From CAYWXK01 sp964462515 (GTDB taxonomy: Bacteria > Planctomycetota > Phycisphaerae > Sedimentisphaerales > Anaerobacaceae): a DNA stretch of 64,000 nucleotides. The translations under genes and the position numbers were made by a program. Within the stretch, counting starts at the first letter, position 1, and each line of letters opens with the position of its first letter. The notes below the pieces were generated by a model, which ran no database searches, had not been told where the DNA came from, and saw only the letters and a program-made list of their open reading frames with translations. Shown piece by piece: positions 9,782 through 17,063 of the stretch. The stretch lies in the NCBI GenBank assembly GCA_964462515.1, contig CAYWXK010000023.1:1-64000 (forward strand), in the 5' to 3' direction.

Positions 9782-10693
9782 CTATTTTTGCCAGGGTGGT
9801 TTTTCGGGCAGGCATTTGTCGAATTCGGCGATAAGCTTTTGTTCGTAACTACCTGCGAATTTACCTTTGACAAATCTATCGAATGCCTCACTGTAGAACC
9901 TTTTCCACGATTCGACCTCGCCGCCGGGATTGACGGGATAAAACAGGGCATCGTTTGCCTTGGCGGCTTTGTGGTCCCCAATGGCATCGCCTATCATCAA
10001 GATATGGTCCTTTTCGTATTTACCCTTCGCGGCATACTCAAGATGTTGCGCTTTAGTACCCATTTCCTGGCCTGCTATGATGTCGGCGTATTTTGCGATG
10101 TCGTGCTCCTGCCACTCGCGGATAAGGGCCTCGCCGGGTGTAGCCGAGACTACGATTACATCAGCCAGAGGTCTGATTTTCTCCAGGCTTTCACGCACGT
10201 ATGGAAATGGCGGCATCGCCTTAACAATTTCTCCTATGGCCCAGTTGACCCTTTCGCTCCAGGCAAGCGCAAGCGCAAGCTCTCGTTTGGCCTGCGTGTC
10301 GGCGGCCTCTGCGATAGCCTTTTTTAGCCCTTCATTGCTGAGTGTGCTCTTTGAATTATCGACCCAGGCGTAATAGTGAGGGAATTGCGGCACCTTGAAG
10401 CCCCTATTCTTTACCATCGGGTGAGCAGGTAACAGGTCCGCCAGTATCAGCTTGAGGGTTTTATGTCGGTTGCCGCCGCGCGTTTTGGAAAATAGGTCTG
10501 CGAATTCTTTACTCTCACGTGCCGCCTGGGCAACCGGCTGAAGACCGAAATAGCCAATCATCCAGGGGCAGAAGCACTCTCGCTGCTTTATCCCCATCGT
10601 ATCGAAGGCGCAGCCATCTGAATCGATACCGACAAAAAACTTATGTTTCGGCTTAAATTCTTTTAAGGGTCTTGCCGGGTCAACATCTGCCAT
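9782..10693 (-). CDS. HAD superfamily hydrolase
   Basis: Haloacid-dehalogenase-type phosphatase. The motifs seen are GIDSDGCAFDTM (DxD nucleophile pair), VVVSATPGEAL (motif II Ser/Thr), a downstream Lys region (GTKAQHLEYAAKGKYEKDH) and LMIGDAIGDHKAA (motif IV acidic residues). A large helical cap lies between motifs I and II. The ORF extends to 10747, but the ATG at 10693 has CAGGAG at good spacing and is preferred, giving 303 residues. The substrate is unknown. Its place between the SDR and the LarA-like gene suggests a sugar phosphate or sugar-acid phosphate. Confidence 0.85.
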   Translation of the reverse strand: MADVDPARPLKEFKPKHKFFVGIDSDGCAFDTMGIKQRECFCPWMIGYFGLQPVAQAARESKEFADLFSKTRGGNRHKTLKLILADLLPAHPMVKNRGFKVPQFPHYYAWVDNSKSTLSNEGLKKAIAEAADTQAKRELALALAWSERVNWAIGEIVKAMPPFPYVRESLEKIRPLADVIVVSATPGEALIREWQEHDIAKYADIIAGQEMGTKAQHLEYAAKGKYEKDHILMIGDAIGDHKAAKANDALFYPVNPGGEVESWKRFYSEAFDRFVKGKFAGSYEQKLIAEFDKCLPEKPPWQK

Positions 10694-10767
10694 TTTCTTC
10701 TCCTGTATTGTATTTTGTATTACTGTGTTATCCTGCGCGTCACGCAATACGCACGACGCATCACGAA

Positions 10768-11586
10768 TTAGACTCCGCTGAAGGCGGAGAAGCCTCCGTC
10801 AACGGGGACAACAACTCCGGTAACGAATTTTGCTGCGTCACTTAATAACCACATAACCGTCCCAATCAGCTCCTCCGGCTCGCCGAATCTTGCCATTGGC
10901 GTATGCTCTATAATAGTTTTGCCTCGTGCGGTCAGCTCGCCGGTTTTCTGGTCGGTCAAAAGATAGCGGTTTTGTTCAGTGAGAAAAAAGCCCGGCGCAA
11001 TTGCGTTGACGCGGATATTCTTGGAATAGTTCTGGCATATATGCACCGCCAGCCATTGCGTAAAGTTGCTGACCGCCGCCTTTGCTGCCGAGTATGCCGG
11101 AATTCGCGTCAGGGGGCGAAAGGCATTCATACTGGAGATATTCAATATGACGCCTTTGCCGTTTTCTGCCATTTCTCTGCCAAACACCTGGCTTGGCAAT
11201 AGTGTCCCGATGAAGTTGAGCTCATAGACGAATCGAACCGCTTCTGCCGGAAGGTCAAAAAAAGAAAGCTCCGGTGACGTGGTTGCCTCTTTTTTGTTTC
11301 CGCCGGCCCCGTTAATCAGCACATCGATTTTGCCAAATTCGGCGTGAATTTTTTCTTTTGCAGACTGAAGGCTTTTTTTATCCAGGACGTCGCATTTGAC
11401 TGCAATGGCTTTACCTCTGGCAGAGTTGATTTCATCTGCAACTTTTTTTGCGGCATCTTCAATTAAGTCCAGAACGGCGATTTTCGCCCCGGCTTTAGCC
11501 AATGCCTTCGCCATTGTGCTGCAAAGGACGCCGCCGGCACCGGTAATCACGACGACTTTATCTTTGATATCGAAAAGGTCTTTCAT
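10768..11586 (-). CDS. SDR oxidoreductase, probable D-mannonate oxidoreductase (fructuronate reductase)
   Basis: Short-chain dehydrogenase of 272 residues with the NAD(P) motif TGAGGVLCSTMA, the structural INGAGG motif, catalytic Ser in NISSMNAF and the YSAAK Tyr-Lys pair. It resembles the SDR enzymes annotated as mannonate oxidoreductase in bacteria that lack the long-chain UxuB. The insert after INGAGG (about 25 residues) is typical of that group. Together with uxaC it would take glucuronate through fructuronate to mannonate. AAGGA precedes the ATG. The exact substrate is inferred from resemblance and context. Confidence 0.8.
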   Translation of the reverse strand: MKDLFDIKDKVVVITGAGGVLCSTMAKALAKAGAKIAVLDLIEDAAKKVADEINSARGKAIAVKCDVLDKKSLQSAKEKIHAEFGKIDVLINGAGGNKKEATTSPELSFFDLPAEAVRFVYELNFIGTLLPSQVFGREMAENGKGVILNISSMNAFRPLTRIPAYSAAKAAVSNFTQWLAVHICQNYSKNIRVNAIAPGFFLTEQNRYLLTDQKTGELTARGKTIIEHTPMARFGEPEELIGTVMWLLSDAAKFVTGVVVPVDGGFSAFSGV

Positions 11587-11718
11587 TGCCTATCCTTCTG
11601 AATTTTTTCGCCGCCAAGACTCAAAGACACCAAGTTTCTTTTAATTTATAATTTCTTGCACAACATGGCTTACGCCATTGTGACTTTGTGCCTTTGTGGC
11701 AGTTACTGTCCTTCTTGG

Positions 11719-12984
11719 TTAAAGATATTTTGGCAGTTTTTTCTCCAGCAGTTTGTGCTCGAACCTCATAAATACCGGCAGGCCGTCCTTTTCGATAGTT
11801 ATTGGCGCTTCGCCCTGGACCAGGGGCCGAACATAATCGCGCATCGCATCGGTGATATGGTTGCCTTTGTCGTTTATAAACTCGCGTGGCACCTTCTTTT
11901 CGCCGTTAGCCACATCCTTCAGTTCCGCCAGCCCCGTTGTGCATTTGTATTTAGGACCCTTTTCGCGGACAAGCGTTACCATTTTGCCGTTGACGCCATC
12001 GAGCGCATACCTTACAGCCATTTGCCCGCACATATAGGCCTCATTGACGTCGGTCAGCGACGCAAAGTGCATAGCGCTTCGCTGATTTGTGCCGGGCTTA
12101 TTGAAGCGGGCCTTTATCTTGACCTCTTTTTCTATCACGGCCTTGAGCATTTCTGCGACGCCGCCAAGCTGGACGTGGCCGAAGCTGTCTTTGCTGAACG
12201 CCCCTGAATCCGCAGTTACATACTGGCCTTTGTCATCTTTGAGCCCTTCGCCTGCAACAATGAAGACCCTGCCGAAAGCCCTGAGCACATCCTGGACATC
12301 GCGGACAAAATTATCGAAAGAAAATGCTGCTTCAGGCATATATATAAGATGCGGCGAATCCTCAGGAGTCCTTGCGGCCAGACCTGTCGCTGCTGCTATC
12401 CAGCCGGCATTTCTTCCCATCACCTCTAAAATAGTACAGGTATCCGCAGTATAGAGCGCCTCGGTGTCCCGGCCTGCCTCCATCGCACAGGTTGCGACAT
12501 ATTTTGCGACGCTCGGATAGCCAGGGCAGTGGTCTGTGAATGCAAGGTCGTTATCGACAGTTTTGGGGATACCGATACAAGTCAATTCGTAGCGGGCGTC
12601 GGCAGCGAGCTTATTGACTTTGTCGGCGGTATCCATCGAGTCGTTTCCGCCGGCGTAGAAAAAGTAGCGGATGCTATGGGCCTTGAATACATCGAGGACC
12701 CTGTCGAAATCTGCCTTTGATTCAGTGAGGGATTTGAGTTTGTATCTACAGGATCCCATTGCAGCAGCCGGCGTGCGTTTTAGTGCCTCGATTGTCTGCG
12801 GTTTTTCGGCAGAAACATCGAACAGCTCTTCTTTTAACACGCCCAATATGCCGTTGACTGCTGCTATTACTTTATCGATTTTTCCGGATTTTTTTGCCTC
12901 CTGCACGATGCCGCAGGCGCTTGAGTTAATGACTGCGGTTGGCCCGCCGGATTGTGCTACAATCGCATTAGGTTTCAAGCCCAT
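11719..12984 (-). CDS. pfp: Pyrophosphate-type 6-phosphofructokinase
   Basis: Phosphofructokinase family, 421 residues, phosphorylating fructose 6-phosphate. The phosphoryl-donor motifs read GGNDSMDTA and IGIPKTVDND. Asp at the position of E. coli Gly104 and Lys at that of Gly124 are the accepted marks of pyrophosphate rather than ATP use, so the reaction is expected to be reversible. The sugar-binding MGRNAGWIAA motif is present. AAGGGAG precedes the ATG. This is the first gene of the minus-strand carbon-metabolism run and is divergent from the cupin gene; the 168-bp gap between them should hold both promoters. Confidence 0.92.
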   Translation of the reverse strand: MGLKPNAIVAQSGGPTAVINSSACGIVQEAKKSGKIDKVIAAVNGILGVLKEELFDVSAEKPQTIEALKRTPAAAMGSCRYKLKSLTESKADFDRVLDVFKAHSIRYFFYAGGNDSMDTADKVNKLAADARYELTCIGIPKTVDNDLAFTDHCPGYPSVAKYVATCAMEAGRDTEALYTADTCTILEVMGRNAGWIAAATGLAARTPEDSPHLIYMPEAAFSFDNFVRDVQDVLRAFGRVFIVAGEGLKDDKGQYVTADSGAFSKDSFGHVQLGGVAEMLKAVIEKEVKIKARFNKPGTNQRSAMHFASLTDVNEAYMCGQMAVRYALDGVNGKMVTLVREKGPKYKCTTGLAELKDVANGEKKVPREFINDKGNHITDAMRDYVRPLVQGEAPITIEKDGLPVFMRFEHKLLEKKLPKYL

Positions 12985-13152
12985 CTTAACTACTCCCTTA
13001 CAGTTTTTGAGGCCTTGATTAAATCGCCCATTTTTGCCAGAATATACACAAGAGCTTTACAGAGTTCAACACTTTTTGGCTGTGCTTTTTTGGTAATTAT
13101 GGACTAAAAACTACGGACACATCCCGACTTGCCGGGATTTTGGAGTATGCAA

Positions 13153-13494
13153 ATGGCTAACTACATAATTGCGGATTTTAGCAAAATGAAGGCGATAAGG
13201 TGTCCTTGCGGTTTCTCGCAGCGAGCATTCGTCAGCCCCGACAATCCGACAGCGACAATGCACATAGTTGAGATTGAAGAAGATGCCCGTGTGCATTATC
13301 ACAAGAAACTCACGGAGATATATCTTGTTCTCGAAGGGACAGGCCGGCTTGAGCTTGATGGCAAGAAAGTGCCGGTCAAGCCCTTTACCGCCGTTCTTAT
13401 CAAGCCTTTCTGCCGGCATCGAGCGATTGGCAGGATGCGAATAGTTAATGTTTCCATTCCCGCCTTTGACCTCGAAGACGAATGGTTTGATTGA
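13153..13494 (+). CDS. Small cupin-domain protein
   Basis: A single-domain cupin of 113 residues. Motif 1 is seen in HYHKKLTEIYLVLEGTG (two His and one Glu metal ligands), and motif 2 around PFTAVLIKPFCRHRAIG gives the last His. Such proteins bind a metal and may act as sugar isomerases or sensors; the function here is unknown. The frame is open from 13129, but GGAG lies 7 nt before the ATG at 13153. It is divergent from pfp, so a role in sugar metabolism is plausible but unproven. Confidence 0.82.
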   Translation: MANYIIADFSKMKAIRCPCGFSQRAFVSPDNPTATMHIVEIEEDARVHYHKKLTEIYLVLEGTGRLELDGKKVPVKPFTAVLIKPFCRHRAIGRMRIVNVSIPAFDLEDEWFD

Positions 13495-13639
13495 TTTTCG
13501 CTTTGCGACTTACCCCTTTCTCTTGCTTCCCATTTTCTCAAAAATACGTGACAAACAGACTAAAATGTTATAATCTAAACCTCACTAATGCGTCCTGTAT
13601 TAGAATGTAGTGGTTCATCAACACTATAAGAATAGTTTC

Positions 13640-13668
13640 TTGACTTCTGCTGTCCGTTGTTTTAAGAT
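13640..13668 (+). promoter_or_regulatory. Predicted sigma70 promoter for hicBA
   Basis: TTGACT, a 17-bp spacer and TAAGAT, ending 35 nt before the hicB ATG. A second possible -10 (TATAAT at 13569-13574) lies further upstream with a poorly spaced -35. Confidence 0.5.
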
Positions 13669-13703
13669 GTATGGCAGATAGCTGGGGCGTATTTTGGAAA
13701 TAG

Positions 13704-13937
13704 ATGAAAGGCTATGGTGCTATTATGAACAGAGTATATACGGCTGTGACCAGGCAGGAAAATTGCTGGTGGATCGGTTGGATTGAAGAAGTGCCCGGAG
13801 TAAACTGCCAGGAACGCACACATGAAAAGTTACTTGAAACTCTTAAGGCGACGCTGAAAGAGGCCCTGGAATTTAATCGGCGGGATGCTCTATCCGCTGT
13901 GGGGACGGATTTTCGTGAAGAGCAAATAGCGATATGA
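13704..13937 (+). CDS. hicB: HicB family antitoxin
   Basis: A 77-residue HicB-type protein with the partial RNase-H-like fold (YTAVTRQENCWWIGWIEEVPGVNCQERT) and the helix LLETLKATLKEALEF typical of the family. It would bind and neutralise HicA. It lacks an added C-terminal DNA-binding domain, so it is a short-form HicB. The start could also be the ATG at 13725. The stop codon overlaps the hicA start by 4 bp, so translation is coupled. The order antitoxin-then-toxin is the reverse of the classical E. coli hicAB order but is common elsewhere. Confidence 0.88.
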   Translation: MKGYGAIMNRVYTAVTRQENCWWIGWIEEVPGVNCQERTHEKLLETLKATLKEALEFNRRDALSAVGTDFREEQIAI

Positions 13938-14122
13938 AAAGGAAGGAACTACTCCGGCATCTTCGCTCTCAAGGCTGTGAATTTATCAGAGAAGGGGCAA
14001 AACATTCCTGGTGGTATAATCCATCGTTAAACAAGAGATCGGCCGTTCCGAGGCACAATGAAATTGTAGATGTTCTGGCAAGGAAGATTTGTAAGGACCT
14101 CGGAGTTCCGCCGGTAAAATAG
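13934..14122 (+). CDS. hicA: HicA family mRNA interferase toxin
   Basis: HicA is a small double-stranded-RNA-binding-fold ribonuclease. This 62-residue protein has the N-terminal helix (KELLRHLRSQGCEFIREG), the catalytic His in GAKHSWW, and the C-terminal VPRHNEIVDVLARKICKDLG. It appears intact. It is coupled to hicB through an ATGA overlap. Expected activity is translation-independent mRNA cleavage, blocked by HicB. Confidence 0.9.
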   Translation: MKRKELLRHLRSQGCEFIREGAKHSWWYNPSLNKRSAVPRHNEIVDVLARKICKDLGVPPVK

Positions 14123-14162
14123 ACACCGCATAGGCAGGACTACCAAATCCAGGACATAGACC

Positions 14163-14870
14163 ATGGAATATGAACCGAAATCTATACACACATATTTCAA
14201 TTCCGACCTCTTGGATATCTACGCTTGTGATGTGGATATCCGAATAACAGAGTTTCCGGAATCAGCAGATAGAAATTGGCTCTACTACTTCGGGCTCACA
14301 ATCAACTTCACTCTCCCCAACGAATGGTCACATGGGGGATTTCAGTGGTCAGGCACACACGAATTCAAGGACAGCGGTAACAAAGGCGTAAATTGGGGTG
14401 GCAGCTCTAATCAAACTGGATGTGGGGGCATTAACAATGAGCCATGCGCTTGGGAATGTCACAAATGGTACCGTTATCTTGTACGTCGAGTTGATGATGA
14501 GAACGATCAGCAGAAATATCATCGCTGGCTTTTTACAATAAGGGATTATGATACTGGTGAGGAAATCGAATATGGCACTGTGCGCACGAAGTCGCCGAAC
14601 ATAGTATGCAGGAATACGATGGTGTTTACTGAGACTGGATATGGCGTTCGATGTGATTCGCCAAAGGTCCGAGTTGAGTGGCGAAATCCTAACTTCAGCA
14701 CACCTGCGGGTCGGTTCAGTCCTAAGAGGATAGTGGCTAACTACAATGGTACGTGCGTCAATCCGAAAAACACTAATCAAAACTTGCTTTCTGATTCGCC
14801 ATTGTATTGGTTTCATGAAACCAATACTACGCGCATCACACCGCCTAACACCGTCCTTTGGCCAATATAA
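14163..14870 (+). CDS. Hypothetical Trp/Gly/Asn-rich protein
   Basis: A 235-residue protein with no recognised family. It is rich in aromatic residues, Gly and Asn (NEWSHGGFQWSGTHEF, GVNWGGSSNQTGCGG, ECHKWYRYLVRRVDD), which suggests a beta-sandwich or lectin-like fold. It has several Cys residues but no signal peptide or membrane segment. It starts 40 bp after hicA and could share its transcript, ending before the terminator at 15026-15056. Whether it is cargo of the toxin-antitoxin locus is open. Confidence 0.6.
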   Translation: MEYEPKSIHTYFNSDLLDIYACDVDIRITEFPESADRNWLYYFGLTINFTLPNEWSHGGFQWSGTHEFKDSGNKGVNWGGSSNQTGCGGINNEPCAWECHKWYRYLVRRVDDENDQQKYHRWLFTIRDYDTGEEIEYGTVRTKSPNIVCRNTMVFTETGYGVRCDSPKVRVEWRNPNFSTPAGRFSPKRIVANYNGTCVNPKNTNQNLLSDSPLYWFHETNTTRITPPNTVLWPI

Positions 14871-15025
14871 TTCTTAGCTTCACCGCCTTGAAAATCTTTT
14901 GTGTTATCATACACAATTAATCATCGACGACATGTGGTAGCCACTGAGTGAATGCAGTGAGCGAAGTCGAACCAAGTCGAGGGGACAGAGGACAGAATAA
15001 AGAATACGCAATTCTTAATGTTTAG

Positions 15026-15056
15026 CCCGCCGATTTACTCGGCGGGTTTTTTATTT
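15026..15056 (+). terminator. Rho-independent terminator
   Basis: An 8-bp perfect stem CCCGCCGA / TCGGCGGG with a 5-nt loop, followed by TTTTTTATTT. It lies about 155 bp after the hypothetical gene and is the clearest intrinsic terminator in the window. Confidence 0.9.
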
Positions 15057-15059
15057 AAT

Positions 15060-15463
15060 CGCGAGCATCCAGAATCGAATATCCAGTATCCAATATCGAG
15101 CATCCAGATGTTTATCTTGCCAGATAGGCGTAGCCGGAGTAGTCGAAAGAGTCGAACCAAGCCGGTATATCTCTTTCTTCTGCCACCCGGCAGTTCCTTC
15201 AGCTAACGACTATCGACCAGCGACTATCGACTAATTTGCTGTTGACTTTTGTTTGAAAATATGTTAAAATTCCTCCCAGTTTGCCAGTAGGCAAACGTCA
15301 ACCGCCCCGTAGGGCAAGGTATTAGGTCCAGCAGGCCCAAGTCAAATCCAGTTGTTCGTTAATGTTCAATTTGTTTTGAATTTGTGTCGTTTGGATTTCG
15401 AGATTGTTTCGGATTTCGATATTCGGATTTCGAATTTATATTGACATCCTTGGAGGTTCTCTC
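15060..15463. other. Gene-free stretch with short dispersed repeat words
   Basis: No gene is seen. The sequence contains repeated words of the type CGAGCATCCAGAATCGAATATCC (15060-15110) and GAGTAGTCGAAAGAGTCGAACC (15136-15158). Related words recur near 24580-24630, 45661-45715 and in other intergenic gaps, which marks them as a genome-wide repeat class. Confidence 0.5.
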
Positions 15464-15864
15464 ATGGTCACAGAATCCCAAATCCTCGCCAACCGTCGTA
15501 ACGCCCAAAAATCGACCGGCCCGCACATGCAAAAGGTTCTTGAGATTCGCTCTATCGCTATGTTCCTTTGTGCCGGAGCCTGTCCGCCGTCCTGTCCGGC
15601 GTAGCGCACTTGTCCGCCGTAGCCTTGGCGAAGGCGGAAGCGAAGTCGGAAGCTTTTGTGAAGGCGGATGCCTTTGTGGCTGTAATTCAATTACGCAAAA
15701 CAAAGCCAATTTCCTATAGCAACAAAATGAACACAACATTCTTATTAGCAAATGATTATGAACAAATAACTATGAACAATGAACCAATAAAAACAAACCC
15801 AAACAAACCCAATCTCAAAGACAGGCAAGACAGATATGAATCGTTCGAAATGCCTATCCATTGA
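15464..15864 (+). pseudogene. Decayed copy of a planctomycete-type ANRRNAQ-STGP protein
   Basis: An ATG with a good GGAGG site (15452-15456) begins MVTESQILANRRNAQKSTGP, the N-terminus I recall from a protein family abundant in Planctomycetota and related bacteria. Homology stops there. The frame then runs into an inserted or rearranged repeat (15593-15652) and ends after about 46 codons. Downstream, QLRKTKPISYSNKMNT and KTNPNKPNLKDR in another frame resemble the Asn/Lys-rich tail of the same family. The central domain is missing, so this is an internally deleted remnant. Confidence 0.5.
15593..15652 (+). repeat. Dispersed GC-rich repeat, copy 1
   Basis: About 60 bp almost identical, in reverse orientation, to 24515-24576. 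It contains nested inverted words (GCCTTGGCGAAGGC, TCCGCCGTAGC). Here it lies within the decayed gene. Confidence 0.75.
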
Positions 15865-15881
15865 CCGAATGAGGTTTCTTT

Positions 15882-15981
15882 ACCCCGTTAGAATGCCTGC
15901 CCTTTGGGCGGAGTCGGTATTCTTTGCACATTTAATAACGGAACCGGCGTCTAATACGCCGTCCGAACTTTCTAACGGGGT
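15882..15981. repeat. 100-bp element with 12-bp terminal inverted repeats
   Basis: Ends are ACCCCGTTAGAA and TTCTAACGGGGT, identical to those of the element at 5068-5125, but the interior differs in length and sequence. It has no coding capacity. It lies 41 bp upstream of tRNA-Thr(CGT). A MITE-like non-autonomous element is one explanation. Confidence 0.7.
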
Positions 15982-16022
15982 TTACAAACCAGTCAATGAC
16001 CAGTATTATATCCAACATATAG

Positions 16023-16094
16023 GCCGATGTAGCTCAATGGTAGAGCACGGCTTTCGTAAAGCCGGGGTTGAGGGTTCAAGTCCCTCCATCGGCT
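16023..16094 (+). tRNA. tRNA-Thr (anticodon CGT)
   Basis: Full cloverleaf: acceptor GCCGATG/CATCGGC, D-arm with AGCTCAATGGTAGAGC, anticodon stem CGGCT/AGCCG with loop TTCGTAA (anticodon CGT, Thr codon ACG), and T-loop TTCAAGT. The discriminator is T, and CCA is not encoded. The larE start codon lies just 2 nt beyond the discriminator. Confidence 0.95.
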
Positions 16095-16096
16095 TT

Positions 16097-16933
16097 ATGA
16101 ATCTCCAGAAAAAGTATAAGTCGCTTCAGCAAATCCTCAAGCAGTTAGGTAAAGTCGTTGTAGCATATTCGGGCGGGGTGGATAGCACTTTTCTTCTTAA
16201 AGTCGCCGTCGATACGCTTGGGGTCAAAAACGTCCTTGCTTGCACAAGTGTCGGGCCTGCTGAGTCTGCCGGTCAGCTTAAAAGGGCAGCCGGTTTCGCT
16301 AAAAGCATCGGCGTGGAGATGAAAACCATCAGGACCGATGAGCTTGGCGACCCTAACTTTAAGGCTAATATAGCCGACCGATGTTTCCACTGTAAATCGC
16401 ACCTGTGCGAAAATCTGCTGGATATTGCAAAAGAGCGGGGCTTTGACCACATCATCTTCGGCACCAATTACGACGACCTGAAAGATTTCCGTCCGGGAAA
16501 CCGCGCGATGAAGGTCTTTGGCATCCGTTCGCCCTTAGCCGAGGCAAAGCTCACCAAAAATGACATCCGCCAGTTAAGCAGAAAAATGAATCTGCCGACA
16601 GCCGACCTTCCTGCATCGCCGTGCCTGGCTTCGAGGATAAGCTACGGCCTGGAGATTACAGAAGAGCGCCTTAAACAAATCGAGCGGGCTGAGGATTTCC
16701 TGCGGTCGCTGGGTCTGGTGGAATTCCGCGTCCGCCACCACGACACAATCGCTCGAATTGAAGTTAATCTGCAGGATATTAAAAAAGTTACAACAGAACC
16801 AGTCCGCTCGAAGATAGTCAAAAAGTTTAAGTCTCTTGGCTTTAAGTTTGTAACTATTGACCTGCAGGGTTTTCGCTCCGGCTCGCTCAACGAGCCGCTG
16901 TCCGAGCAGGAGAAGCAAAAGCACAATGGGTAA
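16097..16933 (+). CDS. larE: ATP-dependent sacrificial sulfur transferase LarE
   Basis: LarE adenylates the pyridinium dicarboxylate precursor and donates sulfur from its own cysteine to build the nickel-pincer cofactor of LarA-type enzymes. The PP-loop AYSGGVDSTFLL lies at the N-terminus and the CFHCKSHLC motif follows. The sequence DLPASPCLASRI carries the Cys at the place of the sacrificial Cys176 of Lactobacillus LarE. The frame is open far upstream and reads through the tRNA, but homology begins at the ATG at 16097. That leaves no room for a normal ribosome site outside the tRNA, so initiation may be leaderless after tRNA processing. The LarA-like partner is at 8464-9729. Confidence 0.9.
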   Translation: MNLQKKYKSLQQILKQLGKVVVAYSGGVDSTFLLKVAVDTLGVKNVLACTSVGPAESAGQLKRAAGFAKSIGVEMKTIRTDELGDPNFKANIADRCFHCKSHLCENLLDIAKERGFDHIIFGTNYDDLKDFRPGNRAMKVFGIRSPLAEAKLTKNDIRQLSRKMNLPTADLPASPCLASRISYGLEITEERLKQIERAEDFLRSLGLVEFRVRHHDTIARIEVNLQDIKKVTTEPVRSKIVKKFKSLGFKFVTIDLQGFRSGSLNEPLSEQEKQKHNG

Positions 16934-17028
16934 CAGACGGGGGCGATAAAGCAGAAGTAAAAAGTTAAAAGTTGAAAGGGCACTGCCGCTATTCACAAAC
17001 GAGGAATCTTTGTATTTTTTTTATTTGA

Positions 17029-17057
17029 TTGTATTTGTGGCTCTTTCGCGCTATAAT
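17029..17057 (+). promoter_or_regulatory. Predicted promoter giving a leaderless transcript
   Basis: A perfect -10 TATAAT (17052-17057) is preceded by TTGTAT at a 17-bp spacing. The -10 ends only 6 nt before the ATG at 17064, so transcription would start at or next to the initiation codon. The -35 match is weak. Confidence 0.4.
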
Positions 17058-17063
17058 TCCGGC

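Noticed and set aside
15060..15130. CRISPR array in the repeated ATCCAG/ATCGAG words
   Set aside because: The words are irregular in length and spacing, without constant repeats or unique spacers. No CRISPR array or cas gene is seen in the window.
15836..16096. N-terminal extension of LarE
   Set aside because: It would be translated through the inverted-repeat element and the tRNA-Thr gene and has no homology to LarE.
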